Source of the DNA: Pseudomonadota bacterium
GTDB taxonomy: Bacteria > Pseudomonadota > Alphaproteobacteria > Reyranellales > Reyranellaceae
Reading direction: 5' to 3'
Length of the DNA stretch: 17,802 nucleotides
NCBI GenBank assembly: GCA_023416135.1
Contig: JAEZIF010000385.1
Coordinates: 1 to 17,802 of the forward strand
The notes beneath the pieces were generated by a model, which had not been told where the DNA came from, did not search any database, and saw only the letters and a program-made list of their open reading frames with translations. A program made the translations under genes and the position numbers. Positions 6,461 to 13,880 of this stretch are shown piece after piece (positions within the stretch are counted from its first letter, which is position 1; the number at the start of each line of letters is the position of its first letter).

Positions 6461-7093
6461 GTGCGCCTCTACGTTACGCCTGCCTCGCCCTGGGTCAGGA
6501 GGGTCAGGGTCGCGATCCTTGAGCTTGGAATCGAGGACCGCTTCGAGTTCGTGCAGACCAGATGGTCGCACAGATAGGCGACTCGGGCCGTTGAGCACCG
6601 GCCCGACTTCCTCGAGGCCACGCCCGTCGTGCGCATCCCCGCCCTGGTCACGGCCGACTCCACCCTGACCGACTCCCATTCGATCTGCGACTACCTCAAC
6701 GGCGAGCTCGGCGGCTTTCGCCTGCTGGCGCGCGAAGGCGCGGCGCGCTGGCGTGCGCTGGCCGACATGTCGATCGCCTGCGGCATCATCGAAGCCCACA
6801 TCTCGCCGCGGGCCGAGCTTCTGAGATCGGAAGACAAACGGTCGGACGACTTCATCGGCAAGATGCGGGACCGCGAGCTCCGCTGCTTCGCCGCCCTCGA
6901 GAAGCGGGTTCCGCATTTCGGCGCCGCGTTCGACCTCGCCCAGATCACGACCGCCGTCGCCTGCGGCTACGAAAGCTGGCGCTACGGCGACGAATGGCGC
7001 GGCGTCGCCCCGAAGCTGGCCGCCTGGTACGACGGCGTGGCGCAGAGACCGTCGATGAAGGAGACCGAGCCGGCCGAGACACCGCAGGCTTAG
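6461..7093 (+). pseudogene. Glutathione transferase family gene broken by an in-frame stop
   Basis: A frame of 210 sense and nonsense codons encodes a typical glutathione transferase. The N-terminal part is RLYVTPASPWVRRVRVAILE, then ATPVVRIPALV and LTDSHSICDYLNGELGG; the helical domain ends at SMKETEPAE. Codon 39 is TAG (6575-6577) and sits in the loop after FVQTRWSHR, where the frame otherwise continues unbroken. A Trp TGG to TAG change would explain it. The GTG start at 6461 follows GGAGA (6450-6454). An internal start at 6629 would lack the glutathione-binding half. Unless the amber codon is suppressed or is a sequencing error, the gene is dead. It stands behind the sigma-factor relic, and no promoter of its own is visible. 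Confidence 0.85.
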
Positions 7094-7207
7094 AGCAAGT
7101 GAAGAGGGGGACTCGCCAATAATTGAGCACCTTGAAAGCACTGCTGGCACTCGCGTTCAGCTGGAGCAAGGTTTCGTGGTCGTCCAAAACGACAAGGGCG
7201 ACCTTCG

Positions 7208-8410
7208 TTAGCGGACGGCGCCGCCGCCGACCAGCAGCCCGCCCTTCCACTGGCGCGCCAGCAGTACGATCGCCGCCATGCCGACGACACTCACGACGAA
7301 CATGCCTAAGAACGCCTTCTGGCCATGGGCACCGTAGAGCACGCCGGCGATCTGGAAGATCACCGCCTGCGCCGCACCGGTGCCGATCGCGTAGTAGACG
7401 CTCTGGCCCAGCGCCATGCCCGAGGCGGGCAGCGCCCGCTGGAGGAACGCCATGGCGCCGAGATGGCAGGCGGCGAAGGTGCCGGCATGCAGGGCCTGCA
7501 GCAGCACCAGCGCCCACAGTTCGGTGGTGAAGGCCATGCCCAGCCAGCGCACCATGCCGCAGGCGAGCGCGAAGGCGATCATGCCCGTGGGACCGAGGCG
7601 CGCCAGCAGCCAGGGACTGCCCAGCATGAGAACGATCTCGACGGCCACGCTCTCGGCCCACAGCAGGCTGATGGTGACGTCGTCGATGCCGGCGGCGCGC
7701 CAGGTGAGGGTGCCGAAGCTGTAGAGCACGGCATGGCTCGCCTGGCACAGGCCGGCCGCGACCATGAACAGCACGAACGGCCGCGAGCGCAGCAGGTCGA
7801 TGATGCCGAACGGCGCGTGCTTGGCCGCATCGCGATGCTGCGCCTCGGCCTTCGGCAGCAAGAGGCCGAGCGGCACGAGCAGGCCGATGCCGATGAAGCC
7901 GACATAGAGCACCCACGCGGGGCCGTTGCGGTCGACGGCGACGCCGCAGACGATGGCGCCCAGGATGAACGCCACCGAGCTCCAGACGCGCAGCCTGCCG
8001 TAGTTGATGCCGCGCGCGCGGGTCTCGTTCACCAGCACGCCGTCATAGAGCGCCATGGTCGGCGCCCACACGCCGCCCCACACCAGCGACACCGCCAGGA
8101 TGGCGAGGAAGCCGTAGGAGAATTGGTAGCCCGTCATCAGGATCGTGGCGGTCGCTGCCAGCGCCAGAATGACGCCGCGCACGTTGCCGACGCGATGCGC
8201 GATCCAGCCGATCGCGAGCGTGGCGCCGACGCTCACCAGCTGGCGGCTCATGAACAGCGTGCCGATCTCGGCGTCCTCGACTCCGCGATCGCGCAGCCAG
8301 ACCGGCCAGTAGCTCATGAAGGCGCCGGAGGCGAAGAAGTAGGCCGCGCCGTATCCGGAGAGCCTGACGCCGATGAGGAAGCGCGGCATCGAGCTCGACG
8401 GTGTGGCCAT
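7208..8410 (-). CDS. MFS transporter (MFS_1-like, phenylpropionate-permease type)
   Basis: An inner-membrane secondary transporter of 400 residues with about twelve hydrophobic helices. Early helices read YGAAYFFASGAFMSYWPVWL and later LYVGFIGIGLLVPLGLLLP. The segment GINYGRLRVWSSVAFILGAI is typical of the MFS_1-like/HCAT branch related to 3-phenylpropionate and sugar permeases. The halves are joined by a loop around AEAQHRDAAKHAPFGIIDLL. The ATG at 8410 directly abuts the stop of the upstream CoA-transferase (TAG then ATG), with no strong ribosome site, so translation is probably coupled. Pairing with a CoA-transferase suggests uptake of the acid that enzyme activates; the substrate is unknown. 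Confidence 0.9.
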   Translation of the reverse strand: MATPSSSMPRFLIGVRLSGYGAAYFFASGAFMSYWPVWLRDRGVEDAEIGTLFMSRQLVSVGATLAIGWIAHRVGNVRGVILALAATATILMTGYQFSYGFLAILAVSLVWGGVWAPTMALYDGVLVNETRARGINYGRLRVWSSVAFILGAIVCGVAVDRNGPAWVLYVGFIGIGLLVPLGLLLPKAEAQHRDAAKHAPFGIIDLLRSRPFVLFMVAAGLCQASHAVLYSFGTLTWRAAGIDDVTISLLWAESVAVEIVLMLGSPWLLARLGPTGMIAFALACGMVRWLGMAFTTELWALVLLQALHAGTFAACHLGAMAFLQRALPASGMALGQSVYYAIGTGAAQAVIFQIAGVLYGAHGQKAFLGMFVVSVVGMAAIVLLARQWKGGLLVGGGAVR

Positions 8411-9535
8411 CTAGGCGGCGAACTCGCGCCGCACCTGTTCGGAGTGCTGGCCCACCGTCGGCACGTCGCCCAGCCGCTCGGGCTCGCCGTTCCATGACGC
8501 GGCGAGCGCCGGCATCGAGACGTCGCCGGCGGTCGTGCCGAAAACCACGCGACGCAGCTGCGGATGGCTCGCGAGATCGTCGACCGAGCTCACGCGCGCC
8601 CAGGCAATCTGGGCCGCGTCGAGCCGGGCGGCGAGATCGCTGAAGGTCTGGCCGCCGAAGCTCTTCTGCACGATGGCGTTGGTGTCGTCGCGCCGCGCGT
8701 TGCGTTGCTTGTTGGTGGCGTAGTCGGGATCCTTCTCCAGGCCCGGCCGGTCGAGCACGCCGTGACACAGCCGCTCGAACTCGCGGTCGTTCTGGATCGA
8801 GATCAGGACGGGCACCTTGTCGGCGGTCTGATAGACGCCGTAGGGCGCAATGAAGGGATGGGTGAGGCCGAGGCGCGGCCAGTCGTAGTCCGAATAGTCC
8901 TTGGCCAGCACCGGCACGGTCATCCACTCGGCCATGGCCGAGAACAGCGAGACCGCGATGGCGCGGCCTTCGCCGGTCTTCTGGCGGGCCAGCAGCGCCT
9001 CCAGCACGGCGGCGTGGGCGTACATGCCGGTGCCGATGTCGGTGGCCGAGATGCCGACGCGGCCCGGGCCTTCGGCCGTGCCGGTGATCGAGGCGAGCCC
9101 GCTCTCGGCCTGCACCAGCAGGTCGTAGGCGCGGCGGTTGCGGTAGGGGCCGTGCTCGCCGTAGCCCGAGATGTCGACGGTTATCAGCCGCTTGTTCCTG
9201 GCGCGCATCGCCGCCGCGCCGAAGCCCGCGCGCTCGGCTGCTCCCGGCGCCAGGTTCTGGATCAGCACGTCGGCCTTGCCGATCATGCGATGCAGCAGCG
9301 CGAGATCGTCCTTGTCTTTGAAGTCGAGGGTGACCGACTGCTTGCCGCGGTTCAGCCAGACGAAGTAGCTCGACTGGCCGTGCACGTAGGCGTCGTAGGC
9401 GCGGGCGAAATCGCCTTCCGGCCGCTCGATCTTGATCACGCGCGCGCCGGCGTCGGCCAGGCGGGCCGCGCAGTAAGGCGCGGCCACGGCCTGCTCGACG
9501 CTGATCACCAGCAGCCCTTCAAGCGCTCCAGACAT
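8411..9535 (-). CDS. Class III CoA-transferase (mesaconyl/itaconate-transferase-like)
   Basis: A 374-residue CaiB/BaiF-family CoA-transferase. Recognisable parts are LEGLLVISVEQAVAAPYCAA, GARVIKIERPEGDFARAYD, the segment AYDLLVQAESGLASITGT, and catalytic Asp166 in SATDIGTGMY. The C-terminal domain ends with VPTVGQHSEQVRREFAA. The sequence is well diverged from the other two class III copies in this window and resembles the branch annotated as mesaconyl-, itaconyl- or succinyl-CoA transferases. The ribosome site is weak. It is cotranscribed with the downstream MFS gene and diverges from the Cat1-type CoA-transferase 107 bp away, which suggests shared control and linked substrates. The exact acid is unknown. 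Confidence 0.92.
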   Translation of the reverse strand: MSGALEGLLVISVEQAVAAPYCAARLADAGARVIKIERPEGDFARAYDAYVHGQSSYFVWLNRGKQSVTLDFKDKDDLALLHRMIGKADVLIQNLAPGAAERAGFGAAAMRARNKRLITVDISGYGEHGPYRNRRAYDLLVQAESGLASITGTAEGPGRVGISATDIGTGMYAHAAVLEALLARQKTGEGRAIAVSLFSAMAEWMTVPVLAKDYSDYDWPRLGLTHPFIAPYGVYQTADKVPVLISIQNDREFERLCHGVLDRPGLEKDPDYATNKQRNARRDDTNAIVQKSFGGQTFSDLAARLDAAQIAWARVSSVDDLASHPQLRRVVFGTTAGDVSMPALAASWNGEPERLGDVPTVGQHSEQVRREFAA

Positions 9536-9617
9536 CTGTCACTCATTTCCATGGGTAGTCGCTTCAACGCATCTATTAATATGTCGTCCACGGAATTGCT
9601 GCTACCGTCTCGTCCCA

Positions 9618-9629
9618 GAACTGCAGTTC
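9618..9629. promoter_or_regulatory. 12-bp palindrome beside a ribosome site
   Basis: GAACTGCAGTTC is a perfect palindrome ending one base before the AGGAGG ribosome site (9631-9636) of the Cat1-type CoA-transferase gene. It lies in the 107-bp gap between divergent genes, which also has an AT-rich patch around 9571-9582 that could be a -10 region for either strand. It may be an operator. Confidence 0.3.
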
Positions 9630-9642
9630 GAGGAGGCGTGAC

Positions 9643-10965
9643 ATGGCGAGCTCTGATCCAGCGGAATTATATGCATCCAGGCTCACGACGGCGGCCAAGG
9701 CGGTTGCGTCGATCGCCGACGGCGAAACGGTGTCCGTCGGTATGGCGATCGGCCAGCCGCCGGCACTCCTGGCGGCGATTGCCGACCGGTTGCGCGCCAA
9801 CGACCTGAAAGGCATCCGGCTCTATTACAAGATCGCCATGGAGCCGTTGGCCGAGTCGCTGCTGGCCGAGGACGTGATCGAGAAGGTCGATGCCCACAGC
9901 TTCTTCATGGGCGCCCCGGATCACGCGATCGTCAGGCGCCAGACCAAGACCGGCAAGAAGGTCGTCAGCTTCGTGCCGGTGCATTTCAGCCAGATCCCGC
10001 GGCTGTTCGAGGAGATCATCGCTCTCGACACGTTCGTGATCACCGTGTCGCCCATGGACAGGGCAGGCTACTTCTCGCTCGGCACCAACAACGACTACGC
10101 CGCTACGGCCGCGCGTCGCGCCAAGCGGCTGATCGTCGAGGTCAACCGCAACATGCCGCGCGTGTTCGGCGAGAGCCACATCCATGTCGGCGAGGTTGCG
10201 GCCGTCGTCGAGAATCATGTGCCGCTGATCGAAGCCGGCGCGGCCGAGCCGTCGGCCGAGGGCCGTATCATCGGCGGCCTGGTGGCGCCGATGGTGCCCA
10301 ACGGCGCCACCATCCAGCTCGGTATCGGCAAGATTCCGTCGGGCGTGGCGGTGTCGCTGGAGAAGCATTCCGATCTCGGCATCCACACCGAGCTGTTCTC
10401 GCCCGCCATGGCGGACCTGATCCGCAAGGGCGTGATCACCGGCAAGGCCAAGACGCTGCATCCGCGCAAGCATCTCTACACCGTGGCGTTCGGCACGACC
10501 GAGTCCTACGCCTTCATGAACGACAATCCGGCGTTCGAGAGCTACGCGTCGTCTTACATCAACGACATCCGCGTCATCGCCCAGCACGACGATTTCATCT
10601 CGATCAACACCGCGATCGAGATCGACCTCTACGGCCAGGTGAATGCCGAGTTCATCGGCGACCACGAGTACAGCGGCTCGGGCGGCCAGTTCGACTTCGT
10701 CAAGGGCGCCTCGCTCGCCCGTCGCGGCAAGTCGATCATCGCCATCCAGTCGACGGCCAAGAAGGGTGCGGTCTCCAGCATCGTGCCCAAGGTGGCGATG
10801 GTGACCGACGTGCGCATGGACGTCGAGTGGGTGGTCACCGAGCACGGGGCCGTCAATCTGCGCGGCAAGTCGACCAAGGAACGCGCCGAGGCGCTGATTG
10901 GCATCGCCCATCCGGACCACCGCGGCGACCTCATGAAAGCCGCACGCCAGGTCACGTTGATCTAG
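9643..10965 (+). CDS. Acetyl-CoA hydrolase/transferase family CoA-transferase (Cat1/4-hydroxybutyrate type)
   Basis: A 440-residue class I CoA-transferase, the same length as the clostridial 4-hydroxybutyrate CoA-transferase. The N-terminal half has DGETVSVGMAIGQPPALL. The C-terminal half has IQLGIGKIPSG and the segment GIHTELFSPAMADL, where Glu250 is the expected catalytic glutamate that carries the glutamyl-CoA intermediate. GSGGQFDFVKGA and VVTEHGAVNLRGKS are the remaining hallmarks. The start follows a perfect AGGAGG with a 6-nt gap. The next gene, a methylmalonyl-CoA decarboxylase-like protein, is 9 bp away and shares a ribosome site with this gene's stop. Possible donors and acceptors include acetyl-CoA with 4-hydroxybutyrate, itaconate, succinate, propionate or a branched dicarboxylate; the pairing favours a dicarboxylate. 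Confidence 0.92.
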   Translation: MASSDPAELYASRLTTAAKAVASIADGETVSVGMAIGQPPALLAAIADRLRANDLKGIRLYYKIAMEPLAESLLAEDVIEKVDAHSFFMGAPDHAIVRRQTKTGKKVVSFVPVHFSQIPRLFEEIIALDTFVITVSPMDRAGYFSLGTNNDYAATAARRAKRLIVEVNRNMPRVFGESHIHVGEVAAVVENHVPLIEAGAAEPSAEGRIIGGLVAPMVPNGATIQLGIGKIPSGVAVSLEKHSDLGIHTELFSPAMADLIRKGVITGKAKTLHPRKHLYTVAFGTTESYAFMNDNPAFESYASSYINDIRVIAQHDDFISINTAIEIDLYGQVNAEFIGDHEYSGSGGQFDFVKGASLARRGKSIIAIQSTAKKGAVSSIVPKVAMVTDVRMDVEWVVTEHGAVNLRGKSTKERAEALIGIAHPDHRGDLMKAARQVTLI

Positions 10966-10974
10966 GAGACTGGC

Positions 10975-11745
10975 ATGCCGCTCATCAAGACCAACCTTGC
11001 CGACAATGTCGGCACGGTGAGCTTCGACCGCGACACCAAGCGCAATGCGTTGAGTGCGGGCCTGATCGCCGAGACCATCGCCGCGTTGGACGACTTCAAG
11101 GCCAGGCAGGCCCGCGCCGTGGTGCTGCGTAGCGCCACGGCGGGCAAGGTCTGGTCGGCTGGACACGATATCGAGGAATTGCCCAAGGCAGACGTCGATC
11201 CGCTGCCCTACAACGACCCGCTGGAGCAGCTGTTGCGGGCCGTGAAATCCTTCCCCGCGCCGGTCATCGCCATGGTGCACGGCACGGTGTGGGGCGGCGC
11301 CTGCGATCTCGTGATGGCCTGCGACCTCGTCTATGGAGACGAGACATGTTCGTTCGCCATCACGCCGGCGAAGCTCGGCCTGCCCTACAACGTGGCCGGG
11401 CTGCTCAACTTCATGAGCCGGCTGCCGCTCAACGTGGTGAAAGAGATGTTCTTCTCGGCCGATCCGATTCCCGCCGATCGCGCCGAGCGCGTCGGCATCG
11501 TCAACCGGATCGTGCCGGCGGCCGATCTCGAGAAGACCGTCTACGACATGGCCAGGACTTTTACGACGCGGTCGGCGGCGGCGATCGCGGCCTCGAAGGA
11601 ATCGATCCGGGTGCTGAGCGAATCCGCGCCCGTCAATCCCGCGACCTTCGAGTACCTGCACAGCCTGCGCCGGGACGTCTATTTCGGCCCGGACTATCAC
11701 GAGGGCACCGCGGCGTTCCTGGAGAAGCGCAGGCCCAAGTTCTGA
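10975..11745 (+). CDS. scpB: Methylmalonyl-CoA decarboxylase-like crotonase
   Basis: A 256-residue crotonase-fold enzyme strongly resembling E. coli ScpB (YgfG), which decarboxylates methylmalonyl-CoA to propionyl-CoA. Shared features are KRNALS, KVWSAGHDIEELP, DPLPYNDPLEQ, VHGTVWGGACDL, TPAKLGLPYNVAG and the ending EYLHSLRRDVYFGPDYHEG..FLEKRRP. The residues matching E. coli His66, Gly110 and Tyr140 are His64, Gly108 and Tyr138. The AGGAG ribosome site (10964-10968) overlaps the stop of the preceding CoA-transferase gene, so the two are one unit. Ordinary enoyl-CoA hydratase glutamates are not in their usual places, which argues against hydration. Related substrates such as malonyl-CoA or ethylmalonyl-CoA remain possible. 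Confidence 0.88.
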   Translation: MPLIKTNLADNVGTVSFDRDTKRNALSAGLIAETIAALDDFKARQARAVVLRSATAGKVWSAGHDIEELPKADVDPLPYNDPLEQLLRAVKSFPAPVIAMVHGTVWGGACDLVMACDLVYGDETCSFAITPAKLGLPYNVAGLLNFMSRLPLNVVKEMFFSADPIPADRAERVGIVNRIVPAADLEKTVYDMARTFTTRSAAAIAASKESIRVLSESAPVNPATFEYLHSLRRDVYFGPDYHEGTAAFLEKRRPKF

Positions 11746-11756
11746 TCTTTCCCTCG

Positions 11757-11884
11757 CCGGTTGACCTGCTCGCGCGCCTCGATCATGTCGATCAGGCCCT
11801 CGGGGCCACCCTTGCGGTTGGCCTCGACGATCTTCGCTATCGCCGGCCGGCGTTCGATGTCGTAGACGGCGAAGGCGTCTACGA
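11757..11884 (-). pseudogene. Relic of the C-terminus of an FAD-dependent monooxygenase
   Basis: On the minus strand the translation reads FAVYDIERRPAIAKIVEANR then KGGPEGLIDMIEAREQ. This is the pattern found near the C-terminus of FAD-dependent aromatic-ring monooxygenases (a Y-x-x-E-RRP-x-x-A-KIV helix). Nothing before it on that strand resembles the FAD-binding domains, so only a fragment of about 40 codons remains. The 371-bp gap between the decarboxylase-like gene and the next CoA-transferase is otherwise non-coding. The assignment rests on a short motif. Confidence 0.45.
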
Positions 11885-11962
11885 CCGATGATGCGGACTC
11901 GAGGTGCCGCTCAGGACACTGTGCATCGAGGATGGCCGAGACGGGTACGCGCGATCGAAAGG

Positions 11963-11993
11963 ACATTTTCTTGCCGGCGGCTCAAGAAAATGT
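11963..11993. promoter_or_regulatory. Perfect 11-bp inverted repeat, probable operator
   Basis: ACATTTTCTTG (11963-11973) and CAAGAAAATGT (11983-11993) are perfect inverted copies around a 9-base GC-rich spacer. The inner geometry includes a T-N11-A. The site is 124 bp upstream of the class III CoA-transferase start and stands out as AT-rich in a GC-rich setting. It could bind a dimeric regulator; as a terminator it lacks a following T run. Confidence 0.5.
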
Positions 11994-12116
11994 GCGGAGC
12001 GAATGTAGGCAAGCACGCAGAAGTTCTGAAATGCAAGCGCTCGTCCCGCGGCGTTGTTGCTTTGCCGTCCGATCGCGTCATTGTGGGCCGCTGAACAGAA
12101 TGAGGATGGGCGCCAG

Positions 12117-13343
12117 ATGCCGGGACCGCTTGCGGGAGTGCGTGTGATCGATCTGACGGCCGTGCTGCTGGGGCCATTCGCCACCCAGCACCTGGCCGAC
12201 ATGGGCGCCGACGTGATCAAGGTCGAACCGCCGGAGGGCGATCTGCTGCGCGTCTCGGGTGGCTCCATGGGGCGCGACAAGAGCATGGGTCCGATCTACA
12301 TGGCGGCCAATCGCAACAAGCGTTCGCTCTGTCTCGACCTCAAGAAGCCCGCCGCCTGCGCCGTGCTGAAGGAACTGGTGAAGAAGGCCGATCTCTTCAT
12401 CCACAACAGCCGTCCCCAGGCGATCGAGCGCCTGGGCCTGGGTTACGAGGACCTGAAGAAGGTCAATCCGTCGATCATCTACGCCTACTCTCTGGGCTAT
12501 GCGCGCAAGGGGCCGTACGGTCACAAGCCCGCGTTCGACGACCTGGTGCAGGGGGTGAGCGGTGCCGCCTCCCTGCAGTCGCGCGTCGACGGCCTGCCGC
12601 CGCGCTTCATGCCGAGCCTGATCGCCGACAAGACCACGGGCCTGCATCTCTGCATCGCCGTTCTGGCGGCGCTCTATCACCGCCAGAAGACCGGCGAGGG
12701 CCAGATGATCGAGGTGCCCATGCTGGAAACCCTGGCCTCGTTTTGGCTCACCGAGCACCTGTTCGGCGCCACCTGGACGCCCGAGCGCGGCGCGATGGGC
12801 TACGACCGCATCATCAACAAGTTCCGCCATCCTTTCAAAACCAAGGACGGCTTCATCTGCGCGCTGCCCTACACCGACGCGCACTGGCTTACCTTCTTCG
12901 AGCTGGCCGGCCGTCCAGATCTCTGCCAGGAGCAGCGCTTCATCGATCGCAACGAGCGCGCCAAGAATTTCAGCGAGCTCTACCAGGTGCTGGCGTCGCT
13001 GCTCGAGCATCGGCCGACCGACGAGTGGCTGGAGATGTTCGACAAAGCCGACATCCCGGCGATGCCGGTGCGCACCCTGGAAGAGCTGTTCGACGATCCG
13101 CATCTCAAGGCGACCGGCTTCTTCACCGAGCGCGAGCATCCGACGGAGGGGCCGATCACGACCTTTGCGAGCCCGCTCGACTTCGAGAAGACCAAGGTCG
13201 AGTTCCGGCACCATGCCCCGCGCATCGGCGGCGACGGCGAGGGGGTGCTGCGCGAGGCCGGCGTGAGCGATGGCGAGATCGCCAGGCTGAAGGCGGACAA
13301 GGCCCTGATCGTCCCGGCACCGCTCGCCGACGGTCATGGATAG
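12117..13343 (+). CDS. Class III (CaiB/BaiF) CoA-transferase, monocistronic copy
   Basis: A 408-residue class III CoA-transferase. Hallmarks are LAGVRVIDLTAVLLGPFATQ, GADVIKVEPPEGD, NRNKRSLCLDL, the catalytic Asp171 in SLIADKTTGLH, KTGEGQMIEVPMLE, and the C-terminal MPVRTLEELFDDPHL. The chosen ATG is the usual family start; an upstream in-frame ATG at 12054 would add 21 residues unlike the family. The ribosome site is weak (GAGG about 11 nt upstream). The gene stands alone, with 371 bp before it and about 540 bp after it, and an 11-bp inverted repeat upstream that may be its operator. It is as different from the other two class III copies as unrelated-specificity members usually are. Confidence 0.92.
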   Translation: MPGPLAGVRVIDLTAVLLGPFATQHLADMGADVIKVEPPEGDLLRVSGGSMGRDKSMGPIYMAANRNKRSLCLDLKKPAACAVLKELVKKADLFIHNSRPQAIERLGLGYEDLKKVNPSIIYAYSLGYARKGPYGHKPAFDDLVQGVSGAASLQSRVDGLPPRFMPSLIADKTTGLHLCIAVLAALYHRQKTGEGQMIEVPMLETLASFWLTEHLFGATWTPERGAMGYDRIINKFRHPFKTKDGFICALPYTDAHWLTFFELAGRPDLCQEQRFIDRNERAKNFSELYQVLASLLEHRPTDEWLEMFDKADIPAMPVRTLEELFDDPHLKATGFFTEREHPTEGPITTFASPLDFEKTKVEFRHHAPRIGGDGEGVLREAGVSDGEIARLKADKALIVPAPLADGHG

Positions 13344-13463
13344 CAGCTTGTCACAGAGGTTTTGACGGGTTGGAGGCGAGCCCGGCGAGGATCTGCAGAT
13401 CCCGCGGCCTCCGCGGAGCGCAAAAACTCGCGAGAACGAAACTGGCGATGCTGACCACAGTTC

Positions 13464-13492
13464 TTGACGTTTGTGTACTTAAGTTATATTAT
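13464..13492 (+). promoter_or_regulatory. Sigma70-like promoter, target unclear
   Basis: TTGACG (13464-13469), a 17-base spacer, then TATTAT (13487-13492), the best sigma70-type match in the window. Transcription would begin near 13499. The next supported gene starts almost 400 bp later, so it drives either a long leader for the phospholipase D-like gene or a small RNA. Confidence 0.4.
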
Positions 13493-13670
13493 CGGGCCTG
13501 TTGCCACTGCTTCGGTTGCTTGCATCCGGACGGCCTGCCCACTCGCCATCGACATGCCCACCCAGAAATTCCTCTTCGAGCATCATGCGAACGACGGTTG
13601 TCGGGCGCGGCGCTCGCGTGCGCACCCCAACTGCTGGTAGATCGGTTTTCGACTCGCCACCACGGTCGCT

Positions 13671-13697
13671 GCCGGAAATGCCGGAAATGCCGGAAAC
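13671..13697. repeat. Triple 9-bp direct repeat
   Basis: GCCGGAAAT, GCCGGAAAT and GCCGGAAAC follow each other without spacers. The unit could be a tandem binding site or slippage product. It lies about 180 bp upstream of the phospholipase D-like gene. Confidence 0.6.
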
Positions 13698-13880
13698 TCG
13701 CCTGGAACCGCACCCCTTCGATGAGACAGCAATAATGCGGAAACCTCGACCGCCGCTGACGGCAGTGCATGCATCGCCCAGTGGCTTCTCGGCCAGCCGG
13801 CGCCCAACCCGCCAAAATCACCGTGCTGCGGAAACAGCCTGCCGCGCTTCTCCTGGCGCGCGGGCATGGAAGGGCGCCGC

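Larger units (their letters stand above)
13344..13865. other. Non-coding gap with isolated promoter and short repeats
   Basis: More than 500 bases have no convincing gene. The open frames here, on both strands, are rich in Arg, Pro, Ser, His or Cys and lack a ribosome site and a family resemblance. Three items stand out: a GC-rich 6+3+6 inverted repeat near 13402-13416, a sigma70-like promoter at 13464-13492, and a triple 9-bp direct repeat at 13671-13697. The stretch 13440-13500 is clearly more AT-rich than its surroundings, which may mean foreign or regulatory DNA. Confidence 0.5.

Noticed and set aside
7094..7207. A gene remnant between the broken glutathione transferase and the MFS gene
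   Set aside because: Short translations on either strand do not resemble any family I know.
9667..11700. A 677-codon open frame on the minus strand
   Set aside because: It runs antisense through the Cat1-type CoA-transferase and the decarboxylase-like gene, is full of His, Arg and Asp as expected for a mirror frame in GC-rich DNA, and shows no family motif.
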